Source of the DNA: an uncultured Methylibium sp.
GTDB lineage: Bacteria > Pseudomonadota > Gammaproteobacteria > Burkholderiales > Burkholderiaceae_C
Assembly: GCF_902826655.1 (NCBI RefSeq)
Contig: NZ_CADEFR010000003.1
Location: 1-64,000 of the forward strand
DNA: 64,000 nt
Direction: 5' to 3'
Part shown: piece after piece, positions 57,115 through 64,000 of the stretch
Layout of the letters: every line of letters starts with the position of its first letter
How positions within the stretch are numbered: the stretch's first letter is position 1
Notes under the pieces: generated by a model
What the model saw: the letters and a program-made list of their open reading frames with translations, nothing else
Told to the model about the DNA's origin: nothing
Databases searched by the model: none
Position numbers and translations under genes: made by a program

Positions 57115-59555
57115 CACTGCGCTCCCACCGGCGTGAACTGGCGCGTATCGACGGCGGCCTTGTCGAACTCGAACCACGGGTCCGGCTCGCCGTCCAGGCT
57201 GAACTGCAGCCGCTCCCACAGCGCCTTGCGGCCCGCGGCGTCGTCGAGGATCTTCTTCTTGACGTAGTCGAGTCCGACGCGGCCGACGTAGTGCACGGTC
57301 CGCTCCAGGTACCAGCCTTCCTCGCGGTAGAGCTGGCAGAAGGCGCCGGTGTACTCGAGCACCTCTTCCGCGGTCTTGAGCTTGACGAGGAAGTGCGCGA
57401 CCTCGGTCTTGATGCCGCCGTTGCCGGCCACGTACATCTCCCAGCCCGAGTCGACGCCGATGATGCCGACGTCCTTGATGCCGGCCTCGGCGCAATTTCT
57501 CGGACACCCACTCACCGCGAACTTGACCTTGTGCGGCGCGTACATGCGCCACATCGCGCGCTCCAGGTCCTTGCCCATCTGCGTGCTGTCCTGGGTGCCG
57601 AAGCGGCACCACTCGCTGCCGACGCAGGTCTTCACGGTGCGCAGCGCCTTCGCATAGGCGTGGCCCGAGGGCATGCCGATGTCCTTCCAGACGCCGGCCA
57701 GGTCTTCCTTCCTCACCCCCAGCAGGTCGATGCGCTGGCCGCCGGTGACCTTGACGGTCGGGATCTTGTACTTGTCGACCGCGTCGGCGATGCGGCGCAG
57801 TTCGTCGGCCGTGGTTTCGCCGCCCCACATGCGCGGGATCACGCTGTAGCTGCCGTCCTTCTGGATGTTGGCGTGGCTGCGCTCGTTGATGAAGCGCGAC
57901 TGCGGGTCGTCCCTGGCTTCCTTCGGCCAGCTGCTGATCAGGTAGTAGTTGATCGCCGGCCGGCACGACGAACAGCCGTTCGGCGTGCGCCAGCCCAGGC
58001 GCTTGTAGACGCTGTCGATGGTCAGCAGGTGCTCGGACTTGATGAGCTCGCGCGCCTCCTGGTGGCTGGCGTCGGTGCAGCCGCACATCGCCTTCTTGGT
58101 CGGCGCCCTGGAGTAGTCGCCGCCGGCGGTGAACATCAGGATCTGCTCGACCAGGCCGGTGCAGGAGCCGCAGGACGCGCTGGCCTTGGTGTGCTTCTTC
58201 ACCTCCTCCAGCGTGAACAGGCCCTTCTCCTTGATGGCCTTGCAGATCGTGCCCTTGTTGACGCCGTTGCAGCCGCAGACCTCGGCGTCGTCGGGCATCG
58301 CGGCGGCCTTGGTGTGGCCCTCGTGGCCAACGTCGCCGATGCCGGCGCCGGCCTCGCCGAACATCAGCTTGTCGCGCAGCTCGCCGATGGGGCGGCCCTC
58401 GCGCAGCAGCTTGAAGTACCAGCTGCCGTCGACGGTGTCGCCGTAGAGGCAGGCGCCGACCAGCTTGTCGTCCTTGATGACCAGCTTCTTGTAGACGCCG
58501 CCGTAGGGATCGCTCATGACGATCTCCTCGTGGTCCTTGCCGCCCATGAAGTTGCCGGCGCTGAACAGGTCGATGCCGGTGACCTTGAGCTTGGTCGAGG
58601 TCTGGCTGCCCGTGTAGCGGCCGATGCCGAACTGCGCCAGATGCGTCGCGCAGACCTTGCCCTGCTCGAACAGCGGCGCCACCAGGCCGTAGGCGATGCC
58701 GCGGTGCGCCGCGCACTCGCCGACCGAGTAGACGCGCGGGTCGGTCACGGTCTGCATCGTGTCCGTCACGACGATGCCACGGTTGCAATGGATGCCGATC
58801 TTCTCGGCCAGCTCGGTGCTGGGGCGGATGCCCGCGGCCATCACCACCAGGTCGGCGGGGATCTCCTTGCCGTCCTTGAAACGCACCGCCATCACCCGTC
58901 CGTCCTTGTCGCCGATCAGCTCTTGCGTCTGCGCGCCGATCAGGAACTTCAGGCCGCGGTCCTCCAGCGATTTCTGCAGCAGCTTGCCGGCCACGTCGTC
59001 GAGCTGGCGCTCCATCAGCCACGGCATGATGTGCACCACCGACACCTGCATGCCGCGCAGCATCAGGCCGTTGGCCGCCTCCAGGCCCAGCAGGCCGCCG
59101 CCGATGACGACCGCGTGCTGGTACTTGGTGGCCGCCTCGATCATCGTTTCGGTGTCGGCGATGTCGCGGTAGGCGATCACGCCGGTCAGGTCCTTGCCCG
59201 GCACCGGCAGGATGAAGGGGTTGGAGCCGGTGGCGATCAGCAGGCGGTCGTACTCGGCCTCGGTCCCGTCGTCGGCGCGCACGATGCGCTTGACGCGATC
59301 GATGTCCACCACCTTCCGGCCGGCATGCAGCGTGATGCCGTTCTCGGCGTACCACGACAGCGGATTGAGGATGATCTCGTCGACCGTCTGCTCGCCGGCC
59401 AGCACCGGGCTCAGCAGGATGCGGTTGTAGTTGGGGTGGGGCTCGGCGCCGAACACCGTGATGTCGTACAGGTCGGGCGCGATCTTCAGCAGCTCTTCGA
59501 GCGTGCGCACGCCGGCCATGCCGTTGCCCACCATCACCAGTTTCATCTTCTTCAT
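57114..59555 (-). CDS. nirB: Nitrite reductase (NADH) large subunit
   Basis: The 813-residue enzyme reduces nitrite to ammonium with NADH. FAD/NAD domain (residues 1-410, KLVMVGNGMAGVRTLEELL, VIGGGLLGLEAANGL), two BFD-like 2Fe-2S regions (CGCNGVNKGTIC, ASCGSCTG; CGCTDASHQEA, GCSSCRPAINYY) and sirohaem/4Fe-4S domain (CVGSEWCRFG, VSGCPRNCAEAGIKDVG). The ATG at 59555 gives the family start. It leads the operon with nirD, nasA, ybiB and cobA. Confidence 0.97.
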   Translation of the reverse strand: MKKMKLVMVGNGMAGVRTLEELLKIAPDLYDITVFGAEPHPNYNRILLSPVLAGEQTVDEIILNPLSWYAENGITLHAGRKVVDIDRVKRIVRADDGTEAEYDRLLIATGSNPFILPVPGKDLTGVIAYRDIADTETMIEAATKYQHAVVIGGGLLGLEAANGLMLRGMQVSVVHIMPWLMERQLDDVAGKLLQKSLEDRGLKFLIGAQTQELIGDKDGRVMAVRFKDGKEIPADLVVMAAGIRPSTELAEKIGIHCNRGIVVTDTMQTVTDPRVYSVGECAAHRGIAYGLVAPLFEQGKVCATHLAQFGIGRYTGSQTSTKLKVTGIDLFSAGNFMGGKDHEEIVMSDPYGGVYKKLVIKDDKLVGACLYGDTVDGSWYFKLLREGRPIGELRDKLMFGEAGAGIGDVGHEGHTKAAAMPDDAEVCGCNGVNKGTICKAIKEKGLFTLEEVKKHTKASASCGSCTGLVEQILMFTAGGDYSRAPTKKAMCGCTDASHQEARELIKSEHLLTIDSVYKRLGWRTPNGCSSCRPAINYYLISSWPKEARDDPQSRFINERSHANIQKDGSYSVIPRMWGGETTADELRRIADAVDKYKIPTVKVTGGQRIDLLGVRKEDLAGVWKDIGMPSGHAYAKALRTVKTCVGSEWCRFGTQDSTQMGKDLERAMWRMYAPHKVKFAVSGCPRNCAEAGIKDVGIIGVDSGWEMYVAGNGGIKTEVAHFLVKLKTAEEVLEYTGAFCQLYREEGWYLERTVHYVGRVGLDYVKKKILDDAAGRKALWERLQFSLDGEPDPWFEFDKAAVDTRQFTPVGAQ

Positions 59556-59590
59556 GCGAGGCTCCTGATCGAGCGGTTCATAGCAAAGCG

Positions 59591-59634
59591 GGTGCCAGCA
59601 CCTCGGCCGACGATGGCGACAGTGACAATGTCGC
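59591..59634. promoter_or_regulatory. Two inverted repeats between nirB and the kinase gene
   Basis: GGTGC-CA-GCACC (59591-59602) and GCGACA-N7-TGTCGC (59616-59634) are perfect; the second ends just before the ATG at 59636. As RNA on the nirB side they form small hairpins about 40-80 bases upstream of its start. Either operators or leader structures. Confidence 0.4.
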
Positions 59635-59635
59635 A

Positions 59636-61366
59636 ATGAGTTTCGACGTCGACATCGGTCACACCAGCCGGCGCGGGGGGCGCGAGCACAACGAGGACTT
59701 CGCCGGCGCGCTGCGCGAGCCGGGCCGCGGGCTGATCGCGGCCATCGCCGACGGTGTGTCGGCCGGCGGCCGCGGCCGCGAGGCGGCGCAGACCACGGTG
59801 ATGGGCCTGCTGGCCGACTTCTTCGCCGCGCCCGCGACCTGGGAGACGACGGTGGTCTTCGACCGCCTGGTCGGCGCCCAGAACGCCTGGCTCGCGGCCC
59901 ACAACGCCAAGGGCGGCGGCGCGACGGCCATGACGACGCTGACCGCGCTGGCGCTCGAGGGTCACGGCGTCACCATCGCCCACGTCGGCGACAGCCGCGC
60001 CTGGCGCCTGCGCGGCCACGAGCTGATGCAGCTGACCCACGACCACCGCTTCGACCACCCCGACCTGCAATCGCGGCTGACGCGCGCCATCGGCCTGGAC
60101 GACGCGGTGCGCATCGACTACGCCCAGGGCGAGGTCCAGGTCGGCGACCGCTACCTGCTCACCAGCGACGGCGTGCACGGCGCCCTGGCGGCCGGCCGCC
60201 TGGCTGCGCTGGCCGGCGAGGGCGGGGCGCAGCAGGCCAGCGAGGCGCTGGTCGACGCGGCGCTGGCGGCCCGTGGCGCGGGCGGCGCCGACAACGCGAC
60301 CGCGCTCGTCATCGTGGTGCGCGAGCTCGACGCGGCCCGGCTCGAGGACGAACTGCTGCGCGGCCGCCGCCTGCCGGTGCCGCCGCGTCTGAAGGTCGGC
60401 GACGTGCTGGACGGCTACACCGTCACCGCGCTGGTCGCCGACACCGGCGTGCACCGGCTCTACCAGGCGCGGGCCACCGCGTCGGCGCAGCGCGAGCTGG
60501 TGGCGATCAAGACCCTGCACGAGTCGCGCGCCAGCGACCCCGAGGAGCGCGCCATGCTGGCCCACGAGGCCTGGCTGGGGCTGCGCCTGACCGAGCGCTA
60601 CGTCGGCAGCCGCAAGCCGGCGGCCGGCGACGACCCGGGCTTCGTGCGGGTGCACGAGCTGGCCGAGCCGAGCGCGCTGTACACGGTGTTCGACTGGCAC
60701 GGCGGCCGCACGCTCGAGCAGATGCTGGCCGTGCCGGCCCCGGTGGCCGTGACCGACCTGGTCGGCGGCGCGACCCAGGTGGCCAAGGCGCTGGGCCGGC
60801 TGCACCGCCACGGCGTGATCCACCGCGACATCAAGCCCGGCAACCTGCACCGCGGCGACGACGGCCGCTGGCGCATCCTCGACCTCGGCGTCGCGCTGTC
60901 CGGCCGCGAGCCGGCCGCGCAGCGCGATCTGCACGCCGGCACGCCGAGCTACATCAACCCCGAGCAGTGGGACGGCGCGCCGGCCGATGCGGCCAGCGAC
61001 CTGTTCGCGCTCGGCGTCACGCTGTACCGCTGGCTCACCGGCCGGCTGCCCTACGGCGAGATCGAGCCCTACCAGTCGGGTCGCTACCGGCACGATCCGC
61101 CGCCCGCGTCGCGCCTGCGGCCCGACGTGCCGATCTGGCTGGACCACCTGCTGGCCAAGGCCGTCGCGCGCGACCCCAGGCAGCGCTTCGAGACCGCCGA
61201 GGAACTGCTGCTCGCGCTGGAGCGCGGCGCCTCGCGCACGCTCGCTGCGCCGCCCGCCACGCCGCTGATCCAGCGCGACCCGATGGCCTTGTGGAAGGCA
61301 GGACTCGTCCTCTCGCTGCTCTTCAACGCCCTGCTGCTCGTCTGGCTGCTGTGGCTGCCGCGGTAG
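59636..61366 (+). CDS. Bifunctional PP2C phosphatase / Ser-Thr protein kinase
   Basis: The 576-residue protein has an N-terminal PP2C domain (1-235, ENEDF-like REHNEDF, IADGVSAGG, HVGDSRAWRLR, TSDGVHG, GGADNATALVI), a eukaryote-type kinase domain (about 258-530, VAIKTL Lys, VIHRDIKPGNL catalytic loop at about 396, DLG in place of DFG, GTPSYINPEQ) and a C-terminal membrane helix. It could both add and remove phosphate on one target. It is divergent from nirB and converges on the nitrate porter gene; such fusions recur at this locus. Confidence 0.9.
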   Translation: MSFDVDIGHTSRRGGREHNEDFAGALREPGRGLIAAIADGVSAGGRGREAAQTTVMGLLADFFAAPATWETTVVFDRLVGAQNAWLAAHNAKGGGATAMTTLTALALEGHGVTIAHVGDSRAWRLRGHELMQLTHDHRFDHPDLQSRLTRAIGLDDAVRIDYAQGEVQVGDRYLLTSDGVHGALAAGRLAALAGEGGAQQASEALVDAALAARGAGGADNATALVIVVRELDAARLEDELLRGRRLPVPPRLKVGDVLDGYTVTALVADTGVHRLYQARATASAQRELVAIKTLHESRASDPEERAMLAHEAWLGLRLTERYVGSRKPAAGDDPGFVRVHELAEPSALYTVFDWHGGRTLEQMLAVPAPVAVTDLVGGATQVAKALGRLHRHGVIHRDIKPGNLHRGDDGRWRILDLGVALSGREPAAQRDLHAGTPSYINPEQWDGAPADAASDLFALGVTLYRWLTGRLPYGEIEPYQSGRYRHDPPPASRLRPDVPIWLDHLLAKAVARDPRQRFETAEELLLALERGASRTLAAPPATPLIQRDPMALWKAGLVLSLLFNALLLVWLLWLPR

Positions 61367-61376
61367 CGAGAACTCG

Positions 61377-62651
61377 TCACTCATGCTGGAATCCCCTCGC
61401 GGAGGGGGCCCGCGGGAGCGATGAGTGACCGCCCCCCGGGCGGAGCGCGGGGGCTCTGCCCCCCCTTTCAGCCCAGGTTCGGGTCCAGCGGATCTGCAGG
61501 ATGCGCAACATCACCAGCATGGCCAGCGCCAGCAGCGTGAACGACAGGAAGCCCCACAGGTAGCTGCCGCCGTACTGCCTGGACAGCCCCATCGCGTTGG
61601 GCAGGAAGCCGCCGCCCAGCGCGCCGATCTCGCCGATCATCGAGCCGGCCACCGCGGTGGTCAGCGGCCAGCGCAGCGGCACCAGCTGGAACAGCGCGCC
61701 GTTGCCGGCGCCCAGCGCGGCGAAGCACAGCATGAAGAGCAGCGTCGTCACCGCCAGCGAGCCGCCGGCGAAGCCGCAGGCCGTGAGCGTGACCGCGACG
61801 GCGACCAGCACGCCCGACAGCGTCGCGATGCCGCCGACGCGGTCGGAGATCCAGCCGCCGAGCACGCGCACCGCCGAGCCCATCAGCGTCGCCAGCATCG
61901 TCAGCTGGCCGGCCTGCACCTTGGTGACGCCGAACTGGTCGTGGAAGTAGGTCGGCAGGAAGCTCGCCAGGCCGATGAAGCCGCCGAAGGTGACGATGTA
62001 GATCAGGCTGAAGGCCCAGCCGTCCTTCTCGAACAGGCAGGCGACGTGCTCGCGCAGCGTCTGGTGCTCGCGGTCCGGCGGCTCCTTGGCGCAGAACCAC
62101 ATCACCGCCATCGGCAGCAGCATGGTGCCGGCGGCCAGGCCGTAGACCGTCTGCCAGCCGAAGGCCTGCGCCAGCGGCGGCGCGAACAGCACCGCCAGCA
62201 CGGTGCCCGAGTTGCCGGCGCCCGCGATGCCCATCGCCAGGCCCTTGTACCGGGGCGGATACCAGCCGCTGCCCAGGCTCAGCGCGACGCCGAAGCTCGC
62301 GCCGGCGATGCCCAGCAGCACGCCCATCGCCAGCACGCTGTCGTAGCTGTCGACGAACGTGAAGCCGAAGGCCAGCGCCGCGATGATCAGCGCCATCTCG
62401 ACCATGGCGGCGTTCTTGCGGCCGATGTACTGCGACAGCACGCCCAGCGGAAAGCGCATCAGCGCGCCGGCCAGGATCGGCACCGAGATCATGAAGCCCT
62501 TCTGCGCGGCGTCGAGGCCGTAGGTCTCGCTGATGAAGGGCGCCATCGCGCCGTTCAGCACCCAGATCGCGAAGCAGAAGTCGAAATAGAGGAAGGCGGC
62601 GAACAGCGTCGGCCAGTGGCCGGCGCGTGCGAAGCTGCTGAACTTGGACAT
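61377..62651 (-). CDS. NarK/NasA-type nitrate/nitrite porter
   Basis: The 424-residue MFS protein has 12 helices and the nitrate signatures: FCFAIWVLNGAMAP in helix 1 (Arg-binding region), GIAGAGNSGTVLAVLFAPPLAQAFGWQ in helix 5 and GSMIGEIGALGGGFLPNAMG in helix 11. It brings nitrate in for NasA. The C-terminal tail past about residue 390 (GGRAPALRPGGGHSS...) is encoded by a repeat-like GC-rich stretch, and may not be conserved. Confidence 0.92.
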   Translation of the reverse strand: MSKFSSFARAGHWPTLFAAFLYFDFCFAIWVLNGAMAPFISETYGLDAAQKGFMISVPILAGALMRFPLGVLSQYIGRKNAAMVEMALIIAALAFGFTFVDSYDSVLAMGVLLGIAGASFGVALSLGSGWYPPRYKGLAMGIAGAGNSGTVLAVLFAPPLAQAFGWQTVYGLAAGTMLLPMAVMWFCAKEPPDREHQTLREHVACLFEKDGWAFSLIYIVTFGGFIGLASFLPTYFHDQFGVTKVQAGQLTMLATLMGSAVRVLGGWISDRVGGIATLSGVLVAVAVTLTACGFAGGSLAVTTLLFMLCFAALGAGNGALFQLVPLRWPLTTAVAGSMIGEIGALGGGFLPNAMGLSRQYGGSYLWGFLSFTLLALAMLVMLRILQIRWTRTWAERGGRAPALRPGGGHSSLPRAPSARGFQHE

Positions 62652-62670
62652 GGCATCCCGTGGGCGCTGC

Positions 62671-62725
62671 GCCGCGGCCCGAAGGCGCGGCAGGGAGGCA
62701 CATCCGGCGCACGTCGGCGTGCGCC
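62671..62725 (-). ncRNA. Two-hairpin leader of the nitrate porter mRNA, possible ANTAR target
   Basis: On the minus strand, 62725-62706 folds as an 8-bp stem with loop CCGA and 62691-62671 as an 8-bp stem with one bulge and a UUCG loop, 14 bases apart and 20 bases before the porter ATG. The ANTAR consensus (hexaloop with A1 and G4) is not matched, so the ANTAR link is a guess based on position. Confidence 0.35.
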
Positions 62726-62851
62726 CGGCCGGCGGTGCGGTTCGCCCGGCCCGGGTGCATCGTCACACCCGATGCGCGAGCGGTCGCAACATGCGTGCCA
62801 GCGAGGGGACAATGGCTTGGTCCGTGCTATTGGTTGCCAAAGCGCCTGCCC

Positions 62852-64000
62852 ATGTCCATCACCGTGCTCCCCGTCGTTTCGGACGCCTCGGCACCGCCGC
62901 TGGCCGACGACCTGCGGGCTGCGGGGCTGCAAGCGCTGCCCGTGTCGCAGTGCAGCATGATGGTGCGCGATGCACTGCGGCTGAGCCCCGACGTGGTGGT
63001 CTGCTGGGAACCCCGGCCCGGCCCGGCGCTGACCGCGGCACTGGAGGCGCTGGCCGCGACCCAGCCGCTGCCGGTCGTCGTCTTCACGCAGGACAGCTCG
63101 GTCGAGGCGGCCGAGCGTGCGCTGCGTGCCGGCGTGCACGAGTGGGTGGCGCAGGGCTATGCGCGCGAGCGGCTGCGCGCGGTCGTGCAGCTCGCGCAGC
63201 TGCGCTTCGCGCGCGATCGCGAGCGCCAGGCGGCGCTCGACGTCCTGAGCCAGCGGCTCGAGGAACGCAAGCTCGTCGACCGCGCCAAGGGCATCCTGAT
63301 GCGGGCCGGGCAGATCAGCGAGGACGAGGCCTTCCGCGTGCTGCGCACGGCGTCGATGCATGCCAACCAGCGCGTCGGCCAGGTCTCGCGGCAGGTCATC
63401 GACAGCGCGCTGTACGGCGAGGCGGTCAACCGTGCCGGCCAGCTGCGCATGCTGTCGCAGCGCGTGGTGATGCTGCGCGCGCTGGTCGTCGCCGACGTCG
63501 ATGCAGCAGCGGCGCATTCGCTGCTGGCCGTCGCGGCCGCGCGCGCCGAGGCCAACCTGGCGGCGCTGGACCGGCTGCTGTCGCGCGCGACCTTCGGCGA
63601 CCTGCTGGGCGCGCTGAAGGACGCCTGGCAGGCGCTGGCCGCTGCCGTCGCGCCGGCCTCGACGCGCGCCGACCTGCCGACGCTGGACGCGCTGGCCGAG
63701 CGCGGCCTCGAGCGCGCCGACCAGCTGGTGGCCGCGCTCGAGGCCGCCGGCCTCGGCGGCACGCTGCACGTCATCAACCTCTGCGGACGCCAGCGCATGC
63801 GCGGCCAGCGCCTCGCCAAGCAGGTGCTGCTGGGCGAGCTGCTCGAAGGCGAGCCGGCCGCGCAGGCCCGTGCGGCGGCCGAGCAGACGGCGCTGGAGTT
63901 CGAGCGCGCGCTGGACGGCCTGCGCGCCCTGCCGCTGGGCACGCCGGAGATCGTCGCGACCCTGGACCACGCGTCGCGCGACTGGGCCGCACTGCTCGAA
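62852..64000 (+). CDS. Nitrate-responsive ANTAR regulator with pseudo-receiver and P-box segments (partial)
   Basis: The visible 383 residues (the gene runs off the end) comprise a receiver-like domain (1-130) that has CWEPRP where the phosphoacceptor Asp should be, an ANTAR RNA-binding domain (about 138-188, VDRAKGILMRAGQISEDEAFRVLRTASM), and a PilJ/NarX-like sensory part with P-box-type motifs NRAGQLRMLSQR (about 190) and LCGRQRMRGQRLAKQ (about 307). In NarX the P-box binds nitrate. It likely controls nitrate genes by antitermination. The ATG at 62852 lies between it and the divergent porter gene. Confidence 0.85.
   Translation, partial: MSITVLPVVSDASAPPLADDLRAAGLQALPVSQCSMMVRDALRLSPDVVVCWEPRPGPALTAALEALAATQPLPVVVFTQDSSVEAAERALRAGVHEWVAQGYARERLRAVVQLAQLRFARDRERQAALDVLSQRLEERKLVDRAKGILMRAGQISEDEAFRVLRTASMHANQRVGQVSRQVIDSALYGEAVNRAGQLRMLSQRVVMLRALVVADVDAAAAHSLLAVAAARAEANLAALDRLLSRATFGDLLGALKDAWQALAAAVAPASTRADLPTLDALAERGLERADQLVAALEAAGLGGTLHVINLCGRQRMRGQRLAKQVLLGELLEGEPAAQARAAAEQTALEFERALDGLRALPLGTPEIVATLDHASRDWAALLE

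Overview
The window is GC-rich, gene-dense bacterial chromosome. The gene content points to a Burkholderiales betaproteobacterium of the Rubrivivax/Piscinibacter/Methylibium type: DUF3460, the panC-panB pair, the DUF3305/DUF3306 formate-dehydrogenase locus, YbiB inside a nitrate-assimilation operon, and a truncated-haemoglobin/DUF3034 operon. This is inference from gene families and codon bias; no rRNA, tRNA or taxonomic marker was compared.

Region 1-7400 is an accessory patch. It has short, mostly same-strand orphan genes (SnoaL-like, zinc ribbon, MAPEG, DUF6958, two GNATs including an AAC(3)-I-like enzyme, a HELTH metallopeptidase-like protein) mixed with decayed genes: a DHFR-like gene with an internal deletion, a GNAT fragment, a methyltransferase fragment and a frameshifted YdeI-like gene. 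Region 7400-12600 is a minus-strand block built around an ECF sigma factor of the DUF6596/ECF42 type, with YCII/DGPF proteins, an SRPBCC protein, a DHA2 efflux pump, a DUF1428 protein and a VOC protein. Region 12700-16700 carries panC, panB, a CPBP protease beside a tiny double-glycine-leader peptide gene (a candidate ribosomal peptide system), scpA and a DUF3460 gene.

Region 16700-24450 has a BamE-like lipoprotein, a CYTH-CHAD protein, a SulP anion transporter, metG and a sensor-kinase-like protein that lacks the phosphoacceptor histidine. Region 24500-40060 is a large respiratory formate dehydrogenase locus. It comprises apbC, DUF3305, DUF3306, a poly-ferredoxin and a TorD-type chaperone on one side; a divergent sensor kinase/response regulator pair in the middle; and a Tat-signal small protein, catalytic subunit, Fe-S subunit, small lipoprotein, cytochrome b subunit, periplasmic protein and fdhD on the other. 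The regulator has GAFPGA in place of GAFTGA, and the intergenic region holds a -24/-12 promoter candidate and two near-identical palindromes.

Region 40060-53000 is mostly housekeeping: an MBL-fold protein, an Mpo1-like protein, dcd, a YpfJ-type peptidase, dinB with a missing normal start codon, yqeY, rpsU with a clear promoter, a BaiN-like flavoprotein, a catalase-like lipoprotein lacking its catalytic histidine, and a sterol desaturase. It also holds an exported haem/copper operon (DUF3034 barrel, periplasmic truncated haemoglobin, cupredoxin-like protein). Region 52170-64000 is nitrate assimilation: nirB-nirD-nasA-ybiB-cobA as one tightly packed operon, a divergent PP2C-kinase fusion, a nitrate porter, and a regulator combining a pseudo-receiver, an ANTAR RNA-binding domain and NarX-like P-box segments, which runs off the end of the window.
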